Origin: Candidatus Melainabacteria bacterium
Lineage (GTDB): Bacteria > Cyanobacteriota > Vampirovibrionia > Obscuribacterales > Obscuribacteraceae
Assembly (NCBI GenBank): GCA_003151275.1
Contig: PLXC01000148.1
Location: 1-64,000, forward strand
Length of the DNA stretch: 64,000 nt
Reading direction: 5' to 3'
Positions within the stretch are counted from its first letter, which is position 1; each line of letters opens with the position of its first letter. A program made the translations under genes and the position numbers. Shown here in pieces: positions 33,537-42,107 of this stretch. The notes beneath the pieces are model-generated. The model saw only the letters and a list, made by a program, of their open reading frames with translations. It did no database searches and was not told the origin of the DNA.

Positions 33537-34813
33537 TGCTTGAAGGCTCTCCTTGCTATGTCTCGGCGATAATCAATTCCTTTGAATGACACCGTCCTTA
33601 GTGCCGCGTAACAGTTCTTGGCTGCTTGTTCCATCGACGGAGCGGTGGCTACGATGGCCAGCACCCTACCACCATCTGTCACTACTTTGCCGTCGTCATA
33701 CTTTGTGCCTGCATGGAAGAGAACGGTGCCTGGCTGTTCGGCACAACTGATCTCTTCGCCACGTGACGAGGATGTCGGATAACTTTCCGCCACAGCTACA
33801 ACGCAGCAACTGCTGTCTGTAGTCCATTCCATACTGACTTGATCCAATTGACCGCTGGTACAAGCCCAGAGCGCTTCAACCAAGTCAGACTTGAGTCTCG
33901 GCATCATTGCCTGAGTTTCCGGGTCGCCGAAGCGGGCGTTGAACTCCAGTAAAAGCGGGCCCGAATCTGAAACCATAATGCCCGCGTAGAGCACGCCTTT
34001 GAACGAGAGTGACCCTGATGTCAGTGCGTTCTGCAGTGGTTTAACGATTTGTGCTTCGATTTGTGTTTTATGGCGATCGTACAACTCGACCGGTGAATAA
34101 GCGCCCATTCCACCTGTATTGGGACCTGTGTCACCGTCAAATCTGCGTTTGTGATCCTGACATGGAGCCATCTGGACCAGATGTTTGCCATCACAGAGCA
34201 TCAGTAAGGAGAGCTCCTCACCAATGATTTTCTCTTCGAGCAAGATAGTTTCACCGGCGGTGCCGAAGGATTTGGAGCCGAATATTTGCTCTAGCGCTGC
34301 CAATACCTCTGCTTCTGTGTCGCAGACGAAAACACCTTTGCCTAATGCTAATCCATCGACTTTTACGACTTTGGCCCACTCGTTTCGGCGGGCAGCATCT
34401 TTTGCTTCTTCATATGATCGGCACACTACATATCGAGGTGTCGGCAGCTTCAGTCGAGCCATAAAATCTTTGGCGTGCGCTTTGCTCCACTCCAGTTTTG
34501 ATTGTTCTTTATTCGGGCCAAAGACGCGCAAGCCCGCTTTCTCAAGACTATCAACGATTCCTTCAGCAAGCGGATTGTCCGGACCAATCACTAACAAATC
34601 GACTTTTTTCTCGAGGGCAAAACTTTCCAGCCCGGCAAAGTCCATCACGCCGATCGGCACATTTTCGCACTTCAATTCTTGCGCGGTTCCACCGTTGCCT
34701 GGGGCACAGAAAACCTTCTCCACATGATTGCTCTTTGCCAGTTTCCAGCACAAGGCATGTTCTCGACCGCCGCTGCCAACAACTAATATTTTTAGTAAAT
34801 GTTCGGGCAACAT
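33521..34813 (-). CDS. purD: Phosphoribosylamine-glycine ligase
   Basis: 430 residues, ATP-grasp. ILVVGSGGREHALCWKLAKS at the N-terminus, VVKVDGLALGKGVFVCDTEA, DGDTGPNTGGMGAYSPVE and LLEFNARFGDPETQAMMPRL are diagnostic. Overlaps purN by 16 bp; 6 bp after the purC stop. Confidence 0.97.
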   Translation of the reverse strand: MLPEHLLKILVVGSGGREHALCWKLAKSNHVEKVFCAPGNGGTAQELKCENVPIGVMDFAGLESFALEKKVDLLVIGPDNPLAEGIVDSLEKAGLRVFGPNKEQSKLEWSKAHAKDFMARLKLPTPRYVVCRSYEEAKDAARRNEWAKVVKVDGLALGKGVFVCDTEAEVLAALEQIFGSKSFGTAGETILLEEKIIGEELSLLMLCDGKHLVQMAPCQDHKRRFDGDTGPNTGGMGAYSPVELYDRHKTQIEAQIVKPLQNALTSGSLSFKGVLYAGIMVSDSGPLLLEFNARFGDPETQAMMPRLKSDLVEALWACTSGQLDQVSMEWTTDSSCCVVAVAESYPTSSSRGEEISCAEQPGTVLFHAGTKYDDGKVVTDGGRVLAIVATAPSMEQAAKNCYAALRTVSFKGIDYRRDIARRAFKQCLSS

Positions 34814-34819
34814 TGGCGG

Positions 34820-36049
34820 TTATACCTTTTTTGGTCCAGCGGGAACTTGCTCTTGCGATATAAATTTAGGCGGCATCGACTTGATATATTCATCGAGCGA
34901 CGGGTGTTTAGAAAATATTTCCGAGCGAATAAGATGGTTGGTGATCACTCCGTAAAGTTGGTCAACAAGCACCTTGTCCGTAGGCGACAAAGGCTCCGGA
35001 GCCGCGCCAAGTTCTTCCTTGCAAATGTGTTTCCAGCCCTTATTTGGTAGGTTCAAGGCTCTCGTCTGCGCTTCTTTGATGGCGTTTTCCCATCTGCTGC
35101 CCCGATAAATTTGTCTGATCAATTCCTTTGAAAGATGGCATCCTTTGTGCATCAATCTCAGTTCATCCGGACCGATGCTATCGGCCAGCATCGGTTGACC
35201 ATCGACAAGAATCATTTCCACTTTGCCGTCCCACAATTCTATGGAGCGATCGGCAAACATCACAAATAGTCCAAGCGCTACATCGGTAGCAAGCTCGATC
35301 ATGTTCTCGAATGTCTTACCATCCAAACCAGCCATGAGAGCCGCTTCTTGGTAAGAAAGTAAACGGTCTTTGGCTTCGAGTTTTGTATAGAGTTCGATCA
35401 CTGGATGTTCGAAAAAACTGTTCGGTTGAGGCTGACGTTTTAGCCCGAGAGTTCTCGCGTAATTCGGATCTTTAGCTAATCGTTCTACCAACGAGCTTCC
35501 GGCCGGAAGACCGAAGCGGAAAACGATCTCTAGCGGAATCAATCGTCGCGAAGCAGTTAGATCATTTTTGTAGAAATAGATGGTATTACCCGTGATATTG
35601 CGAGCTTCCGGTCTGAATACTTCAGCCTTGAGAACTTCCATCAATACCGGTTCTGGGTCAGTGGCGGCCTTTTTTAAATCACTGACGTGCTCGGCGCCCT
35701 GGGCTAGAGAGCGAAAGTGGGTCTGGGCTCCTTCATTGGACAAACCATTGAAAACTGCATGGCTCCACCGTTGTTGCAGCCAAGCATGATCGAAAAGTTG
35801 CAAGTGCAGCGACGAAGGCAGCATTTCCCAGAATTCTTTTTTCGACAAGCGGTCAAAAAAATAGGCGCCCATTAATGCCAGCGCCCGCCCTTTGTGTGCA
35901 ATCGTGTCAGGCATTTTGCCCCAATCGAACACTGAGTAGTCATCAGTAAACTCGAACCACAATGTGTCTGCTTGCCCCGGTGATGACCAAACCCGTTTAA
36001 CTGAGCCTTCGTAGGCTAATTGAAGCGACTCTGGTTTGATTGAATTCAC
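34820..36049 (-). CDS. purC: SAICAR synthetase, unusually long form
   Basis: 409 residues against about 240 in most bacteria. GSVKRVWSSPGQADTLWFEF and TDDYSVFDWGKMPDTIAHKG match the ATP-binding start; RLIPLEIVFRFGLPAGSSLV fits the central RNxxAGS-like block; VEMILVDGQPMLADSIGPDE fits the metal-site DExxTPD region in divergent form, and ELIRQIYRGSRW follows. The insertion at about residues 75-150 accounts for much of the extra length. Neighbours in a full pur operon leave little doubt about role. GTG start with AGGAGG. Confidence 0.9.
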   Translation of the reverse strand: MNSIKPESLQLAYEGSVKRVWSSPGQADTLWFEFTDDYSVFDWGKMPDTIAHKGRALALMGAYFFDRLSKKEFWEMLPSSLHLQLFDHAWLQQRWSHAVFNGLSNEGAQTHFRSLAQGAEHVSDLKKAATDPEPVLMEVLKAEVFRPEARNITGNTIYFYKNDLTASRRLIPLEIVFRFGLPAGSSLVERLAKDPNYARTLGLKRQPQPNSFFEHPVIELYTKLEAKDRLLSYQEAALMAGLDGKTFENMIELATDVALGLFVMFADRSIELWDGKVEMILVDGQPMLADSIGPDELRLMHKGCHLSKELIRQIYRGSRWENAIKEAQTRALNLPNKGWKHICKEELGAAPEPLSPTDKVLVDQLYGVITNHLIRSEIFSKHPSLDEYIKSMPPKFISQEQVPAGPKKV

Positions 36050-36059
36050 GCGGTCCTCC

Positions 36060-37526
36060 TCAGCACGAACTATGTTTCCCCGGAGTTAAGGCTCGGTCTT
36101 TGTCGCGGTCTTGCAGTCGCCTGGATTCAAACTCGCGTCCGGAATCTATATCGGTTGGGTAACTATCCGTCAGGCAGCCAGTGCAGAGAGATTTTTGGTT
36201 TAGCGCTGTTTGCAGACCTTGAACTGTCTGGAAGACAATTCGATCGCAGCCTAAATCGGCTGCTATTTCGTCTTCGGTTTTGTTGTGTGCCACTAACTCT
36301 CCCGCGCTCGGGAAGTCAATTCCGTAGTAACAAGGACTGTTGATCGGCGGGCATGACGAAACGAGAATTACTTCCTTTGCTCCGGCTTGCTTGATTAATT
36401 TGACAATCTGCTTAGCTGTGTTGCCACGCACGATTGAGTCGTCCACGATGATGCATCGCTTGTCTTTAAATTCGGATGCGATTGGAAACAGCTTGCGCCG
36501 AATCGCTTCCTGTCTGGATTGTTGACCATCCAAAATAAAAGTTCGATTGATGTATCGATTTTTGATCAGCAATTCCCGGAATGGAAGTTGCAACCCTTCA
36601 GCAAGAGCTACTGCAGCAACGCGGCTTGTTTCCGGCACAGGCACTACAATATCAGCTTCGATGCCCAACGATTTGATCCGTTCGGCCAGCAGTAAACCTA
36701 ATCTGAAACGTGCTTCGTAGACCGAAGTGTTTCCGAATTCTGATTCGACGCGAGCAAAGTAGACCCACTCAAACATGCATGGTGAGTACGAATCCTCTTT
36801 GATCATTTGCCGAGTTACTTGGCCTTGACCATTGATGTAAATTGCTTCGCCCGCTTTGACTTCTTCGATGTTTTCATAATCCAAAAAGTTGAGAGCAATA
36901 GTTTCGCTGGCTATTGCGAAGACTTTGTCACCCTCAGGCGTTGTCTTGCTGCCGAATACGAGGGGACGAATGCCGTTTGGATCGCGAAATCCAAAGATGT
37001 CACCATCGCGTGTCAGGCAAACGATCGAATAGCTGCCGACTAATTTGTCCATTGCTACTCTGATTGCTTTGAAAATGGACTGCGGTGACAACACGGTCGT
37101 GCCAAGGCTGTCAGTCAGTAGTTTAAGAATCAAGGCCGAATCAGAATCAAGCGGCACCGGAATAATGCTTTTCTTCAAAATCTCCTCGCGCAGCGAATAG
37201 AAATTGACGATATTGCCGTTGTGTCCCAATCCAAGACCGGTCTCGTAGTCTAGAAATGGCTGGAGCAGGTTCGGATCGTCTCGCCCGATCGTCGCGTATC
37301 GCGCATGTCCAATTGCCGCTGTTCCAGTTAAATTCTTGAATGAACGCTCAGAGAAAACGTTCTCGATTAGACCGCTTCCCTTTTGCAGGTGAAATCCGCC
37401 TGGCTTCTTGCTGTGGACTGTGAGGATGCCAGCGCCGTCTTGCCCTCGGTGTTGTAAGTTCATCAGACCGGCAAACGCTTCTAACGCTGAGTTGCTGCTC
37501 CCTACGACGGCAATGAGTCCGCACAT
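36060..37526 (-). CDS. purF: Glutamine PRPP amidotransferase
   Basis: 488 residues when begun at the ATG at 37526, which places the nucleophile Cys at position 2 (MCGLIAVVG), with GGGGTGAT upstream. Longer frames to 37715 exist, so a short propeptide (as in Bacillus PurF) cannot be excluded. LMNLQHRGQDGAGI, IVDDSIVRGNTAKQIV (PRPP loop) and the [4Fe-4S] cysteine pattern CMFEWVYFAR, CPPINSPCYYG and CTGCLTDSYPTD indicate the iron-sulfur subtype. First gene of the purine operon. Confidence 0.95.
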   Translation of the reverse strand: MCGLIAVVGSSNSALEAFAGLMNLQHRGQDGAGILTVHSKKPGGFHLQKGSGLIENVFSERSFKNLTGTAAIGHARYATIGRDDPNLLQPFLDYETGLGLGHNGNIVNFYSLREEILKKSIIPVPLDSDSALILKLLTDSLGTTVLSPQSIFKAIRVAMDKLVGSYSIVCLTRDGDIFGFRDPNGIRPLVFGSKTTPEGDKVFAIASETIALNFLDYENIEEVKAGEAIYINGQGQVTRQMIKEDSYSPCMFEWVYFARVESEFGNTSVYEARFRLGLLLAERIKSLGIEADIVVPVPETSRVAAVALAEGLQLPFRELLIKNRYINRTFILDGQQSRQEAIRRKLFPIASEFKDKRCIIVDDSIVRGNTAKQIVKLIKQAGAKEVILVSSCPPINSPCYYGIDFPSAGELVAHNKTEDEIAADLGCDRIVFQTVQGLQTALNQKSLCTGCLTDSYPTDIDSGREFESRRLQDRDKDRALTPGKHSSC

Positions 37527-37654
37527 ACCGTTGATCACCCCAAAATGGATACGAAGCCAGCAAGTCTTCCAGTCGTGGCTGAAATTTTGCTGGTCCTCCC
37601 CGGTCCTGACCTCATTAAGAGTACTAAGAACGGGAGTCATATCCAAGCAAAATA

Positions 37655-37695
37655 ACATATTGTTATCAAACACACGTTTCTCTTGGCAATGAGCA
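37655..37695 (-). promoter_or_regulatory. Possible promoter of the purine operon
   Basis: On the minus strand TTGCCA (about 37685-37690), a 16-bp spacer and GATAAC give a modest promoter about 130 bp upstream of the purF ATG. ATAACA-TAT-TGTTAT, an inverted repeat with 6-bp arms, overlaps the -10. No PurR box or purine riboswitch fold was recognised. The Sel1 gene diverges from this region. Confidence 0.35.
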
Positions 37696-37699
37696 TCAT

Positions 37700-38230
37700 T
37701 TGTTGAACGAGACATCTCCGATAAGTACTCTCACTGCTGCTGCAGAAAATGGGGATTTGGACGCGCAGGTGCGCCTGGCCTTTGAGCTGGTCAAAGGGCA
37801 AAGCACGACGCGAGATTTAGCTCGCGCTGCGCGTTATTATCAGTTGGCTGCCAATCAGGGTTCTGTTATTGGGCAGCATAATTTGGCGACAATGTATTTG
37901 AACGGGCAGGGCGTCCAACAAAACAGAGACATGGCGATCCACTGGTTCGAAAAGGCTGCGGCCCAAAATGACGCCGACGCCCAGTTCAATCTAGCCCTGA
38001 TTTACGAGCAAGGTGGCGATGATGCGGAGATGGGCCAATCCGTGACGTGGTATGAGCGTGCCGCCGACAACGGTTCTGCTCGTGCTCAATTTGATTTAGC
38101 GGCAATTTATCATCATGGAAGAGGGCGTGACAAAGACCTTGATAGAGCAATATTTTGGTACCGTAAAGCCGCTGCCCAAGGTGTGAAGCGCGCCGAACAA
38201 GCCCTGCAACTGTTAGCGGATATGATATAA
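37700..38230 (+). CDS. Sel1-repeat protein
   Basis: 176 residues with about four Sel1-like repeats (A(x)YYQLAANQGSxxGQHNLA, AIHWFEKAAAQNDADAQFNL, SVTWYERAADNGSARAQFDL, AIFWYRKAAAQGVKRAEQAL). No signal peptide, so a cytoplasmic scaffold or adaptor is likely. The start is uncertain: TTG at 37700 or 37703, no ATG nearby and no clear Shine-Dalgarno. Confidence 0.8.
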   Translation: MLNETSPISTLTAAAENGDLDAQVRLAFELVKGQSTTRDLARAARYYQLAANQGSVIGQHNLATMYLNGQGVQQNRDMAIHWFEKAAAQNDADAQFNLALIYEQGGDDAEMGQSVTWYERAADNGSARAQFDLAAIYHHGRGRDKDLDRAIFWYRKAAAQGVKRAEQALQLLADMI

Positions 38231-38257
38231 GGTCTGGGTACAAAGCAAGGAGATAAA

Positions 38258-38425
38258 ATGGATCAGCAGATTGCAGAGCGAATAGCGACAGCTCTGGAAA
38301 ATATCGTTGAAAAACTTAGTTCAATCGAAATTAAAATTGAGGAGCTGTCCTACGAAGTTCAATCGCAAGGAAATATGATTTGTGAATCTCTTGCACCAAC
38401 TATTGCTGAAGAGTGTGACAACTAA
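38258..38425 (+). CDS. Small acidic helical protein
   Basis: 55 residues: MDQQIAERIATALENIVEKL, then SSIEIKIEELSYEVQSQGNM and a Cys-containing tail ending AEECDN. AAGGAG lies 6 bases before the ATG, an excellent ribosome binding site. The heptad pattern suggests a short amphipathic helix or coiled coil. It overlaps the start of the aspartic protease gene by 44 bp, so the two are probably coupled. Confidence 0.6.
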   Translation: MDQQIAERIATALENIVEKLSSIEIKIEELSYEVQSQGNMICESLAPTIAEECDN

Positions 38426-39608
38426 TGCTGTGAGGCAGCTGCTGCCTGTCCTGACAATTATCGCGTCGATGCAGTCGTTGCCGGCATATGCAGGTGACTG
38501 CGAAGATGGCGTGAAGCTGTACAACGAAAGGAACTATGCTGCAGCAGAGCAATATTTTGCTCGCTGCATGCAACGACCGATTCAAGATCTGAACGTGGCT
38601 TATTATGCTGGTTTGAATGCGCAACAGCTGAAGCAATTCGAAAAAGCGAAAAGAATATTTGAACAGATAGTGAAAATATCGCCGAACAGTCCGGCTGGAA
38701 AAATGTCTGCTGTTGCTGTTAGAAATTTAGCAGGACCGCCTGAAGTAGCGACGCTACCTCGTGAGACGTGGGTTCCGTTTACACGGCAGGGCAGTCATAT
38801 TTTGCTGGATGCAGAATTGAATCAACGTCCTGTCAAAATGATCTTTGACACAGGTGCAGATACCTGCCTTTTCAGTGAGGGAATGCTGCAACAAGTCGGC
38901 ATCAATCTACCCGACCGACCACCAGATGGTATGAGCGGCGGTGTCGGTAAGGCTGGCATGACCCCGATGTGGAGGGTTCCGGTAAGTTTGAAGCTGGGTC
39001 GAATTGAGCGCAAAAACTTTCGCATTGGCATGACTCGAGTACCGCAGGTGGTGGCATTGCTGGGGCGGGATTTTTATCAAGGTTTTGAATACAGTATCAA
39101 TGACGCAAACAATACGATTGGTTTCAAGCGCATAGGTTCGGGATCAACAACAGAAACTGCTCCGAAGTCATCTAAGGCTGCCCCGCTTGGACCAGACGGG
39201 TCGACGACTGTAAGCGCCAATGGAACTTACGTCTACAACGTTCCTTACACTGGTACTACATCCATGATCGTTGTGGAGGCCAAGTTGAACGGTCAACCTT
39301 GCAAGATGATCTTTGATACCGGGGCGGGCATATGTTTTTTCACTGCCGAGCAAGCTAACAAGGTTGGGGTCATCGTGCCGGCAAATGCCACGCCAGTTCC
39401 CGTGCAAGGTGTGGGTGGGGGGTCCACTGCTTACATGGCTACGATTAGCAGTTTCAAGTTGGGACCGATCGAATTGAAAGACGTGCAGTGCGCTGTCGGC
39501 GGAAAATCCGTCGCCCCGTATCCGTTGCTTGGGCAAACGTTCTTCCGCGAATTTCAATACACTATCGATTCGGCTAATAAAATCATTCACCTGAGCAGAA
39601 GCAAATAG
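38382..39608 (+). CDS. Secreted TPR protein with two retropepsin-like aspartic protease domains
   Basis: 408 residues, GTG start with AAGGA 9 bases upstream. Signal peptide (RQLLPVLTIIASMQSLPAYA), then a TPR segment (residues 40-105). Two homologous domains follow, each with the catalytic DTGA: KMIFDTGADTCLFSEGML (near 160) and KMIFDTGAGICFFTAEQANK (near 315), each closing with an LLG(R/Q) strand. One-domain retropepsin-like enzymes must dimerise; here two DTGA copies in one chain could form the active site internally, as in pepsin. Confidence 0.85.
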   Translation: MNLLHQLLLKSVTTNAVRQLLPVLTIIASMQSLPAYAGDCEDGVKLYNERNYAAAEQYFARCMQRPIQDLNVAYYAGLNAQQLKQFEKAKRIFEQIVKISPNSPAGKMSAVAVRNLAGPPEVATLPRETWVPFTRQGSHILLDAELNQRPVKMIFDTGADTCLFSEGMLQQVGINLPDRPPDGMSGGVGKAGMTPMWRVPVSLKLGRIERKNFRIGMTRVPQVVALLGRDFYQGFEYSINDANNTIGFKRIGSGSTTETAPKSSKAAPLGPDGSTTVSANGTYVYNVPYTGTTSMIVVEAKLNGQPCKMIFDTGAGICFFTAEQANKVGVIVPANATPVPVQGVGGGSTAYMATISSFKLGPIELKDVQCAVGGKSVAPYPLLGQTFFREFQYTIDSANKIIHLSRSK

Positions 39609-39614
39609 CTCGAT

Positions 39615-39989
39615 CTACTTAAGTGCAGCTTTCAATATTCTCGAGTTTTCTTCGCTTTCTATCGCTTCAGCGGTCTTTCCTTGCCCGCCAAGGGCTGCGG
39701 CAAGCTTGTGCTTTGCTTCGGCAACATCTGCGTGAGCAGGCCCAAGCAGCACTTCCAAACCAAGGCAGAGTTCCTTGTACAACTGTTCTGCCTCAGCAAA
39801 TTTTTCAGCAAGCAGCAGTTCATCGGCACGCTGGGACACGCTCTTGATGTTCTCGAGACTTTCCAAATTATCCGAGGATAGGCTATCCGAGGAGGGCCTA
39901 TGCAGCGAGCTGCTCGGCTCCTGCAGCAAGCTGCCCGCCTTAAGAGGATGTTCGAATCCTACATCCTGTGGCACATTCTCATTGTTCAT
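39615..39989 (-). CDS. TPR-type protein, kinesin-light-chain-like
   Basis: 124 residues from the ATG at 39989 (GAGAGGA upstream). A Ser-rich disordered N-terminus leads into one and a half TPR units: ADELLLAEKFAEAEQLYKEL, then GPAHADVAEAKHKLAAALGG. Cytoplasmic; partner unknown. Converges on the aspartic protease with 6 bp between stops. Confidence 0.65.
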   Translation of the reverse strand: MNNENVPQDVGFEHPLKAGSLLQEPSSSLHRPSSDSLSSDNLESLENIKSVSQRADELLLAEKFAEAEQLYKELCLGLEVLLGPAHADVAEAKHKLAAALGGQGKTAEAIESEENSRILKAALK

Positions 39990-40047
39990 AAACGGTCCTC
40001 TCTTTCGGTTGCCTTTTTGACGCGACTGATGAGCAAAAGGTTGCATA

Positions 40048-40935
40048 TTAATGAAGTGTTTTCTTCAAAAATGTATTGACCATCTGCAAGTTCTCTGCCG
40101 AAAAAAAGTTGTGTTGTCCGTTTTTGACAACGTGGTACTCAGCTCGCGTGTGAGTGGCTTTTAAGACATCATAAAACGTCGAACTTTGCTCAATTGGCAC
40201 GACCCGATCGTGGTCGCCATGCATGATTAAAAATGGTGGATCGTCATTGCTGACAAAGGTGACCGGACTTGCAAGTGCCGCCAACTCTTGTTTCTTGCTG
40301 GGAAGACCGCCAAGAAGTTTTGCCACTGGTCCCTTTGGGTCGTTCAGTTGTAATTCATTGTCAGTGCCCGCTTGTTCGCCTATCGTCAACAAGTCCGTCG
40401 GTCCGCACCAATCGACCACGGCTTGGACTTTACTGCTCTGCTTCGCATTGCCCAGCGTTCCTTCCATGGATGTGATATCACCGGTGGTGCCAAGCAGGGC
40501 GGCAAGCTGCCCACCTGCGGAGTTACCGAAGGCAGCGATTTTCTTGGGATCCAAGTGATATTCGGCGGCGTTGGCACGCAACCAACGCACTGCTGCTTTG
40601 ACATCATAGAGTTGGGCGGGATAGATTGCACTGTCGCTAAATCTGTAATTCACGCTGGCAACAGCAAATCCTGATTTCATAAAGAAGACCGCCGGAGTGT
40701 CTTCTTTTGAACCGAGAAGCCACGATCCGCCGTGGATCCACAGAATTACAGGCATAGGCTTCTTGGCATTTTTCGGCAGGTAGATATCCATCGCATGCGC
40801 ATTGTCGTGTGATTTAGGCACGTACGAAACTGTCTTCATCGTGTATTCAGCGTGAGCGTCTGGGCGCGCCTGCACACTGCACGAATTTAAAAGAACGCTG
40901 CTCGATAATGCCAACAAAAGATGATTTATGCGCAT
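40048..40935 (-). CDS. Secreted alpha/beta hydrolase (BD-FAE-like esterase)
   Basis: 295 residues. Signal peptide with a possible lipobox (LLNSC). VILWIHGGSW (oxyanion HGG), AAFGNSAGGQLAALLG (nucleophile Ser in GNSAGG), MHGDHDRVVPIEQS (Asp) and NGQHNFFS (His) complete the catalytic triad. YLPKNAKKPMPVILWIHGG is typical of carboxylesterases that act on acylated sugars or small esters; substrate not predictable. Confidence 0.9.
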   Translation of the reverse strand: MRINHLLLALSSSVLLNSCSVQARPDAHAEYTMKTVSYVPKSHDNAHAMDIYLPKNAKKPMPVILWIHGGSWLLGSKEDTPAVFFMKSGFAVASVNYRFSDSAIYPAQLYDVKAAVRWLRANAAEYHLDPKKIAAFGNSAGGQLAALLGTTGDITSMEGTLGNAKQSSKVQAVVDWCGPTDLLTIGEQAGTDNELQLNDPKGPVAKLLGGLPSKKQELAALASPVTFVSNDDPPFLIMHGDHDRVVPIEQSSTFYDVLKATHTRAEYHVVKNGQHNFFSAENLQMVNTFLKKTLH

Positions 40936-40994
40936 GGCGAACCCCTTCGCTTTGCCGAATTCACCAATGATATTCGTTTGCTTTCGAATTTGGG

Positions 40995-41912
40995 TTACTT
41001 GTAAGGTTTATAAAGCCATTCAAGTTCGGACTTTACTTCGTCCATTGATTTGTGGCGATCTTCTGGATATTTTTTCAACATCTTCTTCAATATTTCTTGC
41101 AGACTCTGCGGGAAGGAGACACCGGGGCAGGCGGCAACTAAGCTCAATGGTTCGTTGCTAACATGCCCGCTCATCGTCTCGACGGGTGTTTTACCGATGA
41201 TCGGCAGCACACCTGTGACCAGGTTGAAAGCCAAGACCCCAAAAGAATAGATGTCTGACCGAGCGTCTAAATGAGCGTTGAGGATTTGCTCTGGGCTCAT
41301 GAATGCAGGAGTTCCCACGACTTGGCCATCCATAGTCAGCTTTTCACTTTTTCTTTCGTTGATGCGCTTAGCGATACCGAAATCCACTATTTTCACGAGA
41401 TCTTTGCAGACGTTAGTTTGAAGCAAAATGATGTTGTCTGGTTTGATATCGCGATGCAGAATGCCTCGACCATGCGCGTGGGCAAGCGCTTCGGCAATTT
41501 GAATAAGTATCGGAAAAGCTCGCGGCAGGGGAAGCCGACCGCCTTTCTGGATTACGTCTTTAAGGTTGTCGCCTTCCAGATAGTCCATAACCAAAAATGG
41601 ATAGCTGTTGTCTTGCAGCCCGAAGTCGAAAACTGTGACAATGTTTGGATGATTCAAGGAACTGGCTGCCTGTGCTTCGCGCTGAAATCGCAAGAAGCTA
41701 TTTTCATTGCCCTTTAGGTCTTCAAACAGCACTTTTACCGCAACCGGACGATCGAGCACTTTGTGCTTGGCCCGATAAACCTTGCCAAGCGCGCCGCTGC
41801 CTATCTCGTGCTCGATAATGTAACGGCCCGCTATCGTGCAACCGATTAATGAAGCCTGTGCCAAACCCACATCGCCCCCCGAGACGAAATTCCCTCTTAT
41901 TAGTTTTACCAA
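40995..41912 (-). CDS. Eukaryote-like Ser/Thr protein kinase
   Basis: 305 residues, only the kinase domain and no membrane helix. IGSGALGKVYRAKHK (glycine loop), VAVKVLF (Lys), GILHRDIKPDNIIL (catalytic loop), KIVDFGIAKR (DFG) and GTPAFMSPEQ are all canonical, so an active kinase is expected. The start is uncertain: TTG at 41912 gives a 24-residue tail; GTG at 41870 with GGGGGG upstream is an alternative. It could phosphorylate targets read by the FHA protein at 7.3-9.5 kb (inference). Confidence 0.92.
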   Translation of the reverse strand: MVKLIRGNFVSGGDVGLAQASLIGCTIAGRYIIEHEIGSGALGKVYRAKHKVLDRPVAVKVLFEDLKGNENSFLRFQREAQAASSLNHPNIVTVFDFGLQDNSYPFLVMDYLEGDNLKDVIQKGGRLPLPRAFPILIQIAEALAHAHGRGILHRDIKPDNIILLQTNVCKDLVKIVDFGIAKRINERKSEKLTMDGQVVGTPAFMSPEQILNAHLDARSDIYSFGVLAFNLVTGVLPIIGKTPVETMSGHVSNEPLSLVAACPGVSFPQSLQEILKKMLKKYPEDRHKSMDEVKSELEWLYKPYK

Positions 41913-42024
41913 CTTGGCGCTCTAACTTAAACAGGGGTGGACGATAAATAGCGATTGCTTTAGCTGACTTAGATTAAATCATTTGGGAAGCAATGCGCAT
42001 GCAAGCGGCTTTATTGAGAATACG

Positions 42025-42040
42025 GTACCGCATCTGGTAC
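42025..42040. promoter_or_regulatory. Recurrent palindrome, site B
   Basis: GTACCGCATCTGGTAC; on the minus strand GTACCAGATGCGGTAC. The arms GTACC/GGTAC are perfect; 12 of 16 positions match GCACCAGATATGGTGC. It lies about 113 bp upstream of the kinase start, in the kinase-aldo/keto reductase gap. Confidence 0.5.
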
Positions 42041-42107
42041 TAAAACAGATCGGGACGATTTCGCTCCTCTTGATCTGATGATATGACTTTGGCAATTTCT
42101 CCCAGAT

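Noticed and set aside
36060..37715. PurF beginning at 37715
   Set aside because: The first 63 residues of that frame have no PurF similarity and would overlap the divergent Sel1 gene; MCGLIAVVG at 37526 gives the required N-terminal cysteine and has a ribosome binding site.
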